A DNA stretch of 64,000 bases from RGIG8244 sp045592785 (lineage in GTDB: Bacteria; Verrucomicrobiota; Lentisphaeria; Victivallales; UBA1829), in NCBI GenBank assembly GCA_045592785.1, contig JAZNVL010000048.1, positions 1 through 64,000 of the forward strand, in the 5' to 3' direction. The notes below the pieces were generated by a model. The model made no database searches. It was not told where the DNA came from and saw nothing but the letters and a program-made list of their open reading frames with translations. The stretch's first letter is position 1. Every line of letters starts with the position of its first letter. Positions 17,308-25,244 of the stretch are shown here, piece after piece. Both the position numbers and the translations under genes were made by a program.

Positions 17308-18300
17308 ATGAAGTTCACACTTTCTCTCTGCATGGCTGTGACGTTCCCGTTACTTGCTGTGGAACCCGTTATGTCGGAAAATTTTAACACCACGGAGAAA
17401 ATGCCTCCCGCTGTTCAGGGAATGAATAAACATGCCTCCCTGCAGCCTGAAAAAATCGGGTCCGGTGCCCGGTTGCTGGAAATGAAACCCGGAGCTTCCG
17501 TGCAGTTCAAACGCGTACCGGTACAGCAGGGTGTGAAATACCGTTTGACTTTCAACGCCCGTTCGGCAGGACCGGACTCATTGGAAGAAAATCCCCAGCT
17601 TGCCGAAGCCTTTTACGATGCAAACCGCAGTGTCAAGGGACTTGTTTTGCCGAAATGGAACCTGACATTTTTCGACAGTGAAGGGAAACGCTGTGACCGT
17701 TCCATTCTGTTTCCGTATTTCCATGTGATATTATCCAGCGCGGAACAGGTTTGTTCGGAAGTGTTTTACCCTCCGCTGAATGCGGCTTTTGTTCAACTTT
17801 CCCTGCAGAATCTTTCTCCGGATAACATCGCGTATATCGATGATGTCAGGATCGCCCCTTTTACCGAGAGTGCCGTGAACATCAACCCCGATTTCAAACT
17901 GGGTAAGTACGATCACTCCGGATATTCCCAGGCAGGGTACGGCATTGATATCTGCATGGAGAAACATCCATCCGGCAACGGACAATGTCTGGCGGTGAAT
18001 ACCTGGTGCAGCATCGATCCGTTCCCCGTGACGGGGGGGAAGAATTATGTGTTGGATGCCCGTCTGGTCCCTGATCCGAAACAGGGTGCACGGATCGTGG
18101 TCGCTTTTTCCGACAGGAACGGCAAGTCGATCCCCAACAGCGGCGGCACGCTTCTGGTGAAGAAAGCGGAGGGCGGCGGAAAAACGAATTTCATTGCGCC
18201 TCCGGATGCCGCATTCGTACGTTATCTGATCCATGGCGGCAGGAACGTGAAGTTCGAATACATCCGTTTTTATCCCCAGGATATTGCGATCGAAAAATAA
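17308..18300 (+). CDS. Exported protein of unknown function, paralogue of the next gene (jelly-roll/CBM-like)
   Basis: 330 residues. A signal peptide of about 16 residues (MKFTLSLCMAVTFPLLA) and no lipobox suggest secretion to periplasm or surface. Two beta-rich halves with carbohydrate-binding-module-like patterns (YRLTFNARSAG, VQLSLQNLSPDNIAYIDDVRI in the first; YVLDARLVPDP, RIVVAFSDRNGK, VRYLIHGG in the second) are joined at the VNINPDFKLGK motif. No catalytic residues seen. The ATG at 17308 has AAAGGT upstream. First gene of a three-gene exported operon ending with the DUF4838 enzyme. A glycan-binding role is inference. Confidence 0.75.
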   Translation: MKFTLSLCMAVTFPLLAVEPVMSENFNTTEKMPPAVQGMNKHASLQPEKIGSGARLLEMKPGASVQFKRVPVQQGVKYRLTFNARSAGPDSLEENPQLAEAFYDANRSVKGLVLPKWNLTFFDSEGKRCDRSILFPYFHVILSSAEQVCSEVFYPPLNAAFVQLSLQNLSPDNIAYIDDVRIAPFTESAVNINPDFKLGKYDHSGYSQAGYGIDICMEKHPSGNGQCLAVNTWCSIDPFPVTGGKNYVLDARLVPDPKQGARIVVAFSDRNGKSIPNSGGTLLVKKAEGGGKTNFIAPPDAAFVRYLIHGGRNVKFEYIRFYPQDIAIEK

Positions 18301-18315
18301 AACAGTGAGGTCTTT

Positions 18316-19068
18316 ATGAAATATACGTTATCTCTGCTCGCTCTCCTTTGCGGTATGTGTCTCACCGCCGCAGATTTTTCTGCTGATGTGACACCTTTCA
18401 CCCGGATGCGGGTCTCGTTCTCCGCGTCCGGTAACCCCCAATGGCAGATCCGGTTGACCGATCCCACCGGCAATATTCCCATGGGCGGACTGCTTTCCGC
18501 CAGCGGCGAGAACTATCTTTCGCCGGAAGGTGCGGGCAGATTCGTGCAGGAGTTTTATGTGCCGGATGGGGTCTGCCGTGTTACCCTGCGGACGGATTCC
18601 GCGGTGAACGATGTGGTGTTTACTCCCGCCCCGGCTTCCGATTATGTGAACATAAACCCCGAATTCAAGCTGGGGGCAGGCAATGTTTCCGGATACCGTC
18701 GGATGACACGCGCTGCGATTCGCAAGGATGAGGCGGGGAATCTTTTTCTGGAAGTCCAGCCATCCCGTTATGCCATGGTGCTGACCGATCCGATCCCGGT
18801 CAAGCCGGGGACGAAATATCATGTGACGTTGCGCCGTTACGGACCGGGGGTGAAGAATATCAATATCATCCTGCGTTTTCTGGACCGGTACGGCTTGTAT
18901 TGTTTGAATGAGAGTAATTACTGGCAGCATGGATTCACCTTTTACAGCAATTGGAAAAATACATTCCCTGCCTCAAAAACTTTTGTGGCTCCGGAAAATG
19001 CGGTGACCCTGGAATGTCTGGTCGGCGAAGGCAATTTCGCCGGCATTTACATCAAGGAGGTGAAATGA
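18316..19068 (+). CDS. Exported protein of unknown function, shorter paralogue
   Basis: 250 residues. Signal peptide of about 18 residues ending TAA (MKYTLSLLALLCGMCLTAA). It repeats the layout of the gene before it: a beta-rich N-terminal half, the linker VNINPEFKLGAGNVSGY matching VNINPDFKLGKYDHSGY, then a beta-rich second half (YHVTLRRYGP, INIILRFLDRYG). The N-terminal half is about 75 residues shorter than in the paralogue. It sits 15 bases after the first copy and overlaps the start region of the DUF4838 gene. Probably a carbohydrate-binding accessory protein; not recognised as a named family. Confidence 0.75.
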   Translation: MKYTLSLLALLCGMCLTAADFSADVTPFTRMRVSFSASGNPQWQIRLTDPTGNIPMGGLLSASGENYLSPEGAGRFVQEFYVPDGVCRVTLRTDSAVNDVVFTPAPASDYVNINPEFKLGAGNVSGYRRMTRAAIRKDEAGNLFLEVQPSRYAMVLTDPIPVKPGTKYHVTLRRYGPGVKNINIILRFLDRYGLYCLNESNYWQHGFTFYSNWKNTFPASKTFVAPENAVTLECLVGEGNFAGIYIKEVK

Positions 19069-21347
19069 TGAAAACATTCTGCTGTATCCTGCTTGCCTGC
19101 TGTTCCATCGCATTGTATGCCTCGTTCCCGGTTGCGGAACAGGGAAAGGCGAAAACCGTGATCGTTGTCCCGGAAGTCATGTCCGAAGAGATCCGGTTCG
19201 CCGCCAACGAACTGCGCCATTGGCTGGAAGCTGTCACCGGCGCACAGATCCCGGTGTATCACAATGTCCCTGCCGGAGATCCTTACCGTATCATGCTGGG
19301 TAAAACCTTCTATTCCAATGACGACGATTTCAAATTCATTGGGGATTCCGACGGCTGTGTGGTACACCGGAACGGAAAAGAACTGTATCTTTCCGCACCC
19401 CGGGACGGCGGCGTGATCAATGCCGTTTTCCTGCTGCTGGAAAAGAATACGGACCTGATCTTTCCCCGTCCGACGGTCACGGGAGATGCCATCTTTACGC
19501 CCAATCCTTCGCTGGAATTGCGGGAGACTTCCTTCCGTGCGCGTCCTTCCTGGAATTACCGCGTGTTCGGTCTGGTGGGACAACATTATCATCCTCTGAC
19601 CAGTCTCTGGGCGCGCCGGAACTTCTCCAATTACCGGGGCATGTTTTACCAGAAATATCATATTCTGAACTCGTTGAACCTGTATTTTTCTGCGAATCTC
19701 ACCTATGAGTTCGGTGGACTGCTCCCCAGCAAAAAGTATTTCGAGTCCAAACCGCAGTTCTACGCCTGGCAGGAAGGCAAACGCAAGCCATACGAACATT
19801 ACGGTCCCCAGTTGTGCTACACAAACAAAGAGGGCAGGGAGACACTGATCAAAGAACTCTTTGCCCGTCTGGAACAGGATCTCACTCCACAGATCAGCAA
19901 AGTCCATTTCGGGTTCGGCGATACCTGGAGCCTCTGTAATTGCGAAGATTGCCGGAAGCCCATCGCGCTCCCCGACGGAACCAGTCTGACGGACCGTGAC
20001 GAAGCCTTCCGGTCCACGCAGTATTTCCTGTATCTGAATGAGATCGTGGATGCCATGGTGAAAAAATATCCGCATCTGGAAGCAGAGACCCTGGGCTACA
20101 TCTATGCCGCTGTCCCGCCCAAGATCAAACCACACGAAAAGTTGACCGTGATCTATTGTCCGTACCCCAAAGACGATAAAGTCCCGGTGGATGATCCCCG
20201 GAATAAAAAATGGGGTGTCCGCTCCCGGGAATGGGCGGCATGCGGCGCACGGATGGGCATTTACGAATACTGGGGCGATGCCAGTTCATTCCCCCGTGCG
20301 GTCTCCGATGCCGCATCTGTCAACCTCAAACTCTGGAACTCCCTCGGATTCCATCATTACATCACCACGGAAACGTATGCGGATATCCGCTGCACGCCGG
20401 TGGAGAAAGATACCTGCGGCGGCGCGTGGGATGTCTCCGCCGTGGAATACTGGACCCTTGCCCGTCTGATGTGGGATTCCTCGCTGGATCCGCAAGCATT
20501 GCGCAGGGAATATTTCCGGCGTACCTATGGTCCCGCAGCCGGGCTCATCGAAGAATATTATGCCGCCATCCATCAGCAATGGCATAAGAGCAAAGTCATT
20601 TCCATGTATAACGATTCCCCGGTGGCGGGTGCACAGCGGTATATCCGTCAGCCCGGACTGGAAAATGTGTTGCGTGAGAAGTTGGTCGCGGCGGAAAAAC
20701 AGGCTGTCAATCCGGTGGCAAAAGATCTGATCCGGAAACATCTGGTCCGGTACGATTATATGATGAAAGCCGCCGCCGTCAACAATCCCGGATCCCTTTC
20801 CATTCCGCTGGTCACGGATCAGGATTGGAGCAAAGCGGTAACACTGCCCGAATTCCGTGTCGCCGGGACCCGTGCCGTGAAACCGGAGTACAAAACACAG
20901 GTCAAAGTCATGCACGACCGGAACAATCTCTATTTGCGTTTCATCTGTTCCGAACCCGATATCCAACGGCTGAAAGATCAGAAACAGCCCATCCCCGGAC
21001 GTTATCCCGCCGGTGACAAAGCGGAACTCTTCCTCCGTTCGGCGGATGGAAAGACGTATTATCATTTCGCCGTCACGCCGCAGGGCACTCCCTACGATGG
21101 CAAAGCGTATGATTTCCGCTGGAATACCACCTGGCAATCTTCCGCAAAAATGGAAAAAGATGTCTGGTCATGCGATATGATCATCCCGCTGGATAAACTC
21201 GGATACCGGATCACCGTCGATAACAAACTCCGTTTGTTCCCCATGCGGACCGTTGTTCTGCCCGATAAAACCGAACGCAGTTCCGGACACGGGAAACGGG
21301 CACATTCCGCACAGAATACTTTCCCCGAATATCTGCTTGCAGAATAA
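19068..21347 (+). CDS. Exported DUF4838 protein with CBM9-like C-terminal domain
   Basis: 759 residues. Signal peptide (MKTFCCILLACCSIALYA). Residues about 25-140 are an alpha/beta domain like that preceding alpha-glucuronidase barrels (VVPEVMSEEIRFAANELRHW). About 150-540 is the DUF4838 TIM-barrel-like region, with FGFGDTWSLCNCEDCRKP and a conserved CxCxxC. About 590-750 resembles the family 9 carbohydrate-binding fold (VKVMHDRNNLYLRFICSEPD, KAELFLRSADGKTYYHFAV, DMIIPLDKLGY). DUF4838 proteins are often found in polysaccharide loci but have no settled substrate. AAGGAGG ends 7 bases before this ATG; an ATG one codon upstream (19065) overlaps the previous stop. Its stop is 3 bases from the convergent WYL gene. 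Confidence 0.85.
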   Translation: MKTFCCILLACCSIALYASFPVAEQGKAKTVIVVPEVMSEEIRFAANELRHWLEAVTGAQIPVYHNVPAGDPYRIMLGKTFYSNDDDFKFIGDSDGCVVHRNGKELYLSAPRDGGVINAVFLLLEKNTDLIFPRPTVTGDAIFTPNPSLELRETSFRARPSWNYRVFGLVGQHYHPLTSLWARRNFSNYRGMFYQKYHILNSLNLYFSANLTYEFGGLLPSKKYFESKPQFYAWQEGKRKPYEHYGPQLCYTNKEGRETLIKELFARLEQDLTPQISKVHFGFGDTWSLCNCEDCRKPIALPDGTSLTDRDEAFRSTQYFLYLNEIVDAMVKKYPHLEAETLGYIYAAVPPKIKPHEKLTVIYCPYPKDDKVPVDDPRNKKWGVRSREWAACGARMGIYEYWGDASSFPRAVSDAASVNLKLWNSLGFHHYITTETYADIRCTPVEKDTCGGAWDVSAVEYWTLARLMWDSSLDPQALRREYFRRTYGPAAGLIEEYYAAIHQQWHKSKVISMYNDSPVAGAQRYIRQPGLENVLREKLVAAEKQAVNPVAKDLIRKHLVRYDYMMKAAAVNNPGSLSIPLVTDQDWSKAVTLPEFRVAGTRAVKPEYKTQVKVMHDRNNLYLRFICSEPDIQRLKDQKQPIPGRYPAGDKAELFLRSADGKTYYHFAVTPQGTPYDGKAYDFRWNTTWQSSAKMEKDVWSCDMIIPLDKLGYRITVDNKLRLFPMRTVVLPDKTERSSGHGKRAHSAQNTFPEYLLAE

Positions 21348-21350
21348 GAG

Positions 21351-22364
21351 TTACTTGTAAGCGGAAAGCATGTCTTTGAGCAGAGACTTCATCTCTTCCC
21401 GCAAGTCGGCGGGGGAGAGAAGTTCTGCATCTTTGCCCGCCGAAAGAAGAAACGGGAACAGGCGTTCTTTCGTGACTGCCGGGATCTCCACCGTGCCGTC
21501 ATCGGAGAACGTCTGACCGGTATGAAGCGGTTGTGCATTCAGTCGTTCCCGCATATACGGCGAGATCCGGATCCGGACGGGTCCGATCTTCCGGAACCCG
21601 AGAAAGTCATCCGGGTTGACCGAACGGATGATGTCCTTATCGGGCGTGAAATGCCCATTGAGCAGTTCCGCCTGCCGGATCCGCTGAATCGCAAACGTGC
21701 GGGGTGCCTGTTTCAAACGGCAGAATCCTTTGCTGTACCAGTTGTTTTCGTAGAAGACCATGGTGTGCGGTTCAAAAATGCGTTCCGTCACTTTCCCGGC
21801 GTAATCAACGTAATGTATGCGCACACATTTGTGATCCTGCCATCCCTCGAACATGGCAAGAAACACCCCCGGATTCAGGTCCGCATACAACCCGGACAGG
21901 ATGGAGAGACTATCCATATTCGCCGTGTCCAGAAAGTCCGGATTGTTGTTCTGAAGCAGATAATCCACAGCATTGCGGATCCGGTTCCGTAACGGCGGCG
22001 GAAAGATGGATTCCGAGATCCTGCCGCCGATCACCGCTGCAAGCATTTCATTTTCGTCCAGAAGGGCTGGCGAAATGAAATCCCAGCCGTGATGTTTCAG
22101 ATAATAGCCGTTCCGCGCACGGTCAAAATCCAACGGACACTTGAATTCCGTTTTCAGGATATGCAGGTCACGCAGCACCGTCTTTTTCACACAGTCCACT
22201 TCCAGCTCTTCTTCCACCGCCATGCGACGGAACTCTTTTACCAGACTTTCCGAGTTCGGATAACGGTTTTCTTTCAGCAATGATGCGATCCGCATCAACC
22301 GGTGAAGACGGGCTTTTTGTATCGGCATGATGAATTTCCTTCCGGTTTTGTTTTGAGTGGACAT
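21351..22364 (-). CDS. WYL-domain transcriptional regulator
   Basis: 337 residues. N-terminal winged helix-turn-helix of the DeoR type at about 15-85 (RLHRLMRIASLLKENRYPNSESLVKEF, TVLRDLHIL), a WYL ligand-binding domain at about 175-240 (VRIHYVDYAGKVTERIFEPHTMVFYENNWY), and a WCX C-terminal region. Such proteins sense nucleotide-like ligands or single-stranded DNA and act as repressors or activators. Start at 22364 has AGGAAG 8 bases upstream and a promoter at the right distance; an ATG at 22328 is also plausible. The target is unknown; candidates are the divergent small ORF or the MATE gene. Confidence 0.85.
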   Translation of the reverse strand: MSTQNKTGRKFIMPIQKARLHRLMRIASLLKENRYPNSESLVKEFRRMAVEEELEVDCVKKTVLRDLHILKTEFKCPLDFDRARNGYYLKHHGWDFISPALLDENEMLAAVIGGRISESIFPPPLRNRIRNAVDYLLQNNNPDFLDTANMDSLSILSGLYADLNPGVFLAMFEGWQDHKCVRIHYVDYAGKVTERIFEPHTMVFYENNWYSKGFCRLKQAPRTFAIQRIRQAELLNGHFTPDKDIIRSVNPDDFLGFRKIGPVRIRISPYMRERLNAQPLHTGQTFSDDGTVEIPAVTKERLFPFLLSAGKDAELLSPADLREEMKSLLKDMLSAYK

Positions 22365-22383
22365 AAATTGTCTTCCTGCCTGT

Positions 22384-22412
22384 AATATAGTATCACAGAA
22401 GCAAAAAATCAA
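22384..22412 (-). promoter_or_regulatory. Promoter of the WYL regulator
   Basis: On the minus strand TTGATT (22407-22412), 17 bases, TATATT (22384-22389), 20 bases before the ATG at 22364. Confidence 0.6.
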
Positions 22413-22429
22413 ACCAAGGAGTATGAAAA

Positions 22430-22558
22430 ATGTTGAAAAATCTCTGGAACAAATTCTTTCGCAATGAAACGGAACACACGCAGAACCGCATCGTTACAGG
22501 TCGAAGCATTCCCGCCACAAGACATCACTACTTCCAGCCGGAACTGCCCCTCTGGTGA
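22430..22558 (+). CDS. Possible 42-residue small protein
   Basis: An open frame with a strong AAGGAG (22416-22421) 8 bases before the ATG, in the gap between the divergent WYL regulator and the convergent MATE gene; its stop touches the MATE stop (22559). The peptide begins MLKNLWNKFFRN, a short amphipathic segment, and has no membrane span or Cys pairs. Nothing about it is family-specific. The good ribosome site and the precise fit in the gap are the only evidence, and no convincing -35 precedes it. Confidence 0.45.
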   Translation: MLKNLWNKFFRNETEHTQNRIVTGRSIPATRHHYFQPELPLW

Positions 22559-23947
22559 TCACCCGATCACGTCCTGCTCGATGACCTGCATCTTCGTCCA
22601 CTTGCCTCCGCGGTAACGCAGATAACACAGGGTGCCGAAGAGCATCACATATACACTGAGGCATCCCCAGAGCCACCAGACGGAAAGCCCCAGTTTCCAG
22701 AACGTGAAGCAGGGGATCGCGAACGCACCCCAGCCCATGCAGAGTGTCAGCCACATCATGAACTTGGTATCGCCTGCGCCCCGGATGGCGTTGCTGTATA
22801 CAAGCGCCATCCCGTCTCCGAAGAGATACGCCGCAATAAAGTACAGCATGATTTTTGCCAGACGCATCACTTCCAGCTGTCCCGCATCACCGGGCCGTAC
22901 AAAGGGCTGCAGGACCAGTTGCGAGAATACGGTGAAGAGAAGTACCATCAGCATCATATAGATCAGCATGAGGTTCCGCGCATTCCGTACGGATCTCTTC
23001 GCATGGGGAATATCTTTCGCTCCCACACATTGTCCCACCAGGATCGCCGCCGTATTCCCGATCCCCATGATCGGACAGAATGCCACGTTATTGATCCCGA
23101 AGACAATGCTGCACGCTTCCTGTGTCGCTTCCCCGTACATCGAGATCAGGATCACGAATACGTTGAACGCTGCCAGGTCCACCAGAAGCTGCAACCCGTT
23201 CGGCGAACCGAAACGGAGCAGACGTCTGAACATATCCCAGTCCACCATGTTCCGGCAGGTGGCAAAATGCCGCCGGGAACTGGGCAGCGCAAAGAACCCG
23301 ATGAGGTATACCGCCAACCCCCCGAATGCCGCGAGGACTGTCCCCAGTGCCGCACCCGCGGTCCCCATTTCCGGACATCCCCATTTCCCGTAAATGAACG
23401 CATAATTCAACGGCAGGTTCAGCATGGTCACGAGAACGGAAACGATCAGGACCAGATTGGTCTTGCCACGGCCGCTCCAGAAACAGGAGAGTGCATGCTG
23501 CAGCAGAAATATCACCGCCCCGCACGCCAGCCAGGTGTAATAAGTGATCTCCTGTTCCGTGACCGCAGGCGTATGGTTGAAGGACCCGAACAGCATGGGC
23601 GCAAAGAACGTTGTCCCCACCATGAACGCGCCCCCCAGCAACGCAATGAAGATCCCCTGCCAGACCGCAGTCCCCACCCGTTCCGGTTTGTTCGCACCCG
23701 AATATTGAGCAACAAAGGTCCCGGAATATGCCACCAGCCCGACAAAGAAACACTGGATCGTGAAACTGGTCAGCCCGCTGGTCATGGCGGCGGCTGCGGC
23801 GGGTTGGGAATAACGGGTCAGCATCAGCCGGTCGAAGAACATATTGACGGCGTGACAGGAGTTTGCGAGGATCAGCGGCAGTGCAATCCGCAACACATCC
23901 ATAATGGATCCGTTATGGGAGAGAAAATCATTTTTGATACGTTTCAT
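22559..23947 (-). CDS. MATE-family multidrug/metabolite efflux transporter
   Basis: 462 residues with about 12 membrane segments. MATE hallmarks: start ALPLILANSCHAVNMFFDRLML, repeat of the pattern near the middle (FGSPNGLQLLVDLAAFNVFVI), and conserved GxxNAIRGAGDTKFMM near 380. It exports small organic cations or metabolites using a Na+ or H+ gradient. The ATG at 23947 is chosen because an upstream ATG (23980) lies next to the -10 element. Convergent neighbour is the possible small ORF. A second, unrelated-looking MATE gene is at 46131. Confidence 0.9.
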   Translation of the reverse strand: MKRIKNDFLSHNGSIMDVLRIALPLILANSCHAVNMFFDRLMLTRYSQPAAAAAMTSGLTSFTIQCFFVGLVAYSGTFVAQYSGANKPERVGTAVWQGIFIALLGGAFMVGTTFFAPMLFGSFNHTPAVTEQEITYYTWLACGAVIFLLQHALSCFWSGRGKTNLVLIVSVLVTMLNLPLNYAFIYGKWGCPEMGTAGAALGTVLAAFGGLAVYLIGFFALPSSRRHFATCRNMVDWDMFRRLLRFGSPNGLQLLVDLAAFNVFVILISMYGEATQEACSIVFGINNVAFCPIMGIGNTAAILVGQCVGAKDIPHAKRSVRNARNLMLIYMMLMVLLFTVFSQLVLQPFVRPGDAGQLEVMRLAKIMLYFIAAYLFGDGMALVYSNAIRGAGDTKFMMWLTLCMGWGAFAIPCFTFWKLGLSVWWLWGCLSVYVMLFGTLCYLRYRGGKWTKMQVIEQDVIG

Positions 23948-23980
23948 GGGCAGGACCTGTAATTGATTCCGAAAGCGCAT

Positions 23981-24008
23981 AATATAGCGCAGAAAACGTA
24001 TTTTTCAA
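23981..24008 (-). promoter_or_regulatory. Promoter of the MATE gene
   Basis: On the minus strand TTGAAA (24003-24008), 16 bases, TATATT (23981-23986). Confidence 0.6.
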
Positions 24009-24040
24009 GTCCTGTTTCCGAAATACGCTTCAATAATGGT

Positions 24041-24086
24041 TGAAGTGCACCCCAAAAGTTGGACACAACTTTTGAGGTGCACTTCA
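24041..24086. mobile_element. Abutted IS3/IS150-like terminal inverted repeats (element remnant)
   Basis: A 46-base near-palindrome. Arm TGAAGTGCACCCCAAAAGTT plus G (24041-24061) and its inverse (24066-24086) match at 20 of 21 positions around a 4-base centre (GACA). The arm is the terminal sequence type of many IS3-family elements (TG...TGCACCCCAAAAGTTGGACA). No transposase remains, so this is either two ends left by internal deletion, a minimal non-autonomous element, or an excision scar. A chance terminator is less likely because no T run follows. Confidence 0.6.
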
Positions 24087-24100
24087 GAGTAAGGAGGTGA

Positions 24101-24132
24101 GCTGTTGCTGAACGTTGGAGTTCAGCAACAGC
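24101..24132 (-). terminator. Strong hairpin 3' of the Gfo/Idh gene
   Basis: Perfect 13-base arms GCTGTTGCTGAAC (24101-24113) and GTTCAGCAACAGC (24120-24132), loop of 6, 28 bases beyond the stop of the minus-strand dehydrogenase gene. No U tract follows, so it may protect the 3' end rather than terminate. Confidence 0.5.
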
Positions 24133-24160
24133 CTGGTGTGATCACCGTTTACAGGGTGTA

Positions 24161-25225
24161 TCAGACTTTGCAGAGTTTTCCGCCGTTGGCAGCGGATTTG
24201 TGCATCGCGATACAAGCCTGCAGGTTGCGCAGTCCGTCTTCTGCATTGATGGGTTTGCCGTCAATGATGGACTTTGCATGTTTGGAAATGATCTGCTGGT
24301 AAATATTTTCCAGCTTGCGGGGTGTGAGAGATTTCACACCCTTGGCACTTTCCAGTTCCAAACGCTGTTTGTAGGGTTCGCCATCGTGTCCGGAGAGCTG
24401 GAACATGGTTCCGAACCCGCGGAGGACAGCGGAGTCGCCATAGATTTCAAATCCGAGATTGGAGAGGGTCCCGATGAGCCCGCCGCGCGCTTCGGAGAAC
24501 GCGACTTTGAAGGAACCGGTCTGCCCGTTCTTCAGTACGAATTTGATATATGCGCCGTCTTCGGCTTTGATGGAGAGAGTTTTGGGCAGGTAAACCGCCT
24601 GAACGCTCTGGATTTCGCTGTCGAAGATGTATTCCGCCATATAGACGCAGTGAGACGCCACGTCACCGATGGGGCCGCCCATTTCGGCGATGTTGCTGCA
24701 TCTCCAGCTCGCGGCTTCTTCGGGTGAGCTTCCGTAGAGGAATTCCATGTGGAAGCAGCTGTCACCGATGGTGCCGAGTTTGCCATCGGCAACGTATTTG
24801 CGAGCCAACTGGTTGTAGCCGTTGTAGACCATCATGTGGTCCACGCTGAGGCTGCGTTTTTTCTGTTTCGCGCAGCGGATCATGGCTTTTGCATCGGCTT
24901 CGGTGGTTGCCACGGGTTTTTCCACCATGGCATGTTTACCTGCTTTCATGGCGGCGATGGCGATGGCAGCGTGAGAGGCGTTATTGGACGCCACATACAC
25001 CGCATCGATTTCCGGATCGGCAAAGATGTCATCCATGGAATCATACCACTTCAAGCCCAAAGCTTCTGCGGCTTCTTTCCGTGCCGGGTTGACATCGGTT
25101 GCGCCGGTGAGGACGGCATTTTTCAAGCCGTTGAACCGGGATTTATCGCATCCGAAACCTTCTTTTGCGATACGGTTTTCTGCGATACCGCCGAAACCGA
25201 TGATCGCATATCTTACTTTCTTCAT
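24161..25225 (-). CDS. Gfo/Idh/MocA-family NAD(P)-dependent oxidoreductase
   Basis: 354 residues. N-terminal Rossmann fold (YAIIGFGGIAENRI at residues 6-19), the EKP motif in MVEKPVATT near 100, then the alpha/beta substrate domain with HC motif-like region near 185 (GDVASHCVYMAEY). Members oxidise or reduce sugars and cyclitols, including amino-sugar derivatives. It follows the DegT aminotransferase gene by 19 bases; the pairing of a Gfo/Idh enzyme with a DegT aminotransferase is typical of 3-keto or keto-inositol/amino-sugar interconversion. Substrate not determinable from sequence. Confidence 0.9.
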   Translation of the reverse strand: MKKVRYAIIGFGGIAENRIAKEGFGCDKSRFNGLKNAVLTGATDVNPARKEAAEALGLKWYDSMDDIFADPEIDAVYVASNNASHAAIAIAAMKAGKHAMVEKPVATTEADAKAMIRCAKQKKRSLSVDHMMVYNGYNQLARKYVADGKLGTIGDSCFHMEFLYGSSPEEAASWRCSNIAEMGGPIGDVASHCVYMAEYIFDSEIQSVQAVYLPKTLSIKAEDGAYIKFVLKNGQTGSFKVAFSEARGGLIGTLSNLGFEIYGDSAVLRGFGTMFQLSGHDGEPYKQRLELESAKGVKSLTPRKLENIYQQIISKHAKSIIDGKPINAEDGLRNLQACIAMHKSAANGGKLCKV

Positions 25226-25244
25226 GACGACCTCCGGTCTCTGA

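Noticed and set aside
24091..24302. Perfect AAGGAGGTGA followed by a TTG-started frame of 65 codons
   Set aside because: The frame runs antisense into the dehydrogenase gene and begins inside a hairpin; no conservation pattern visible.
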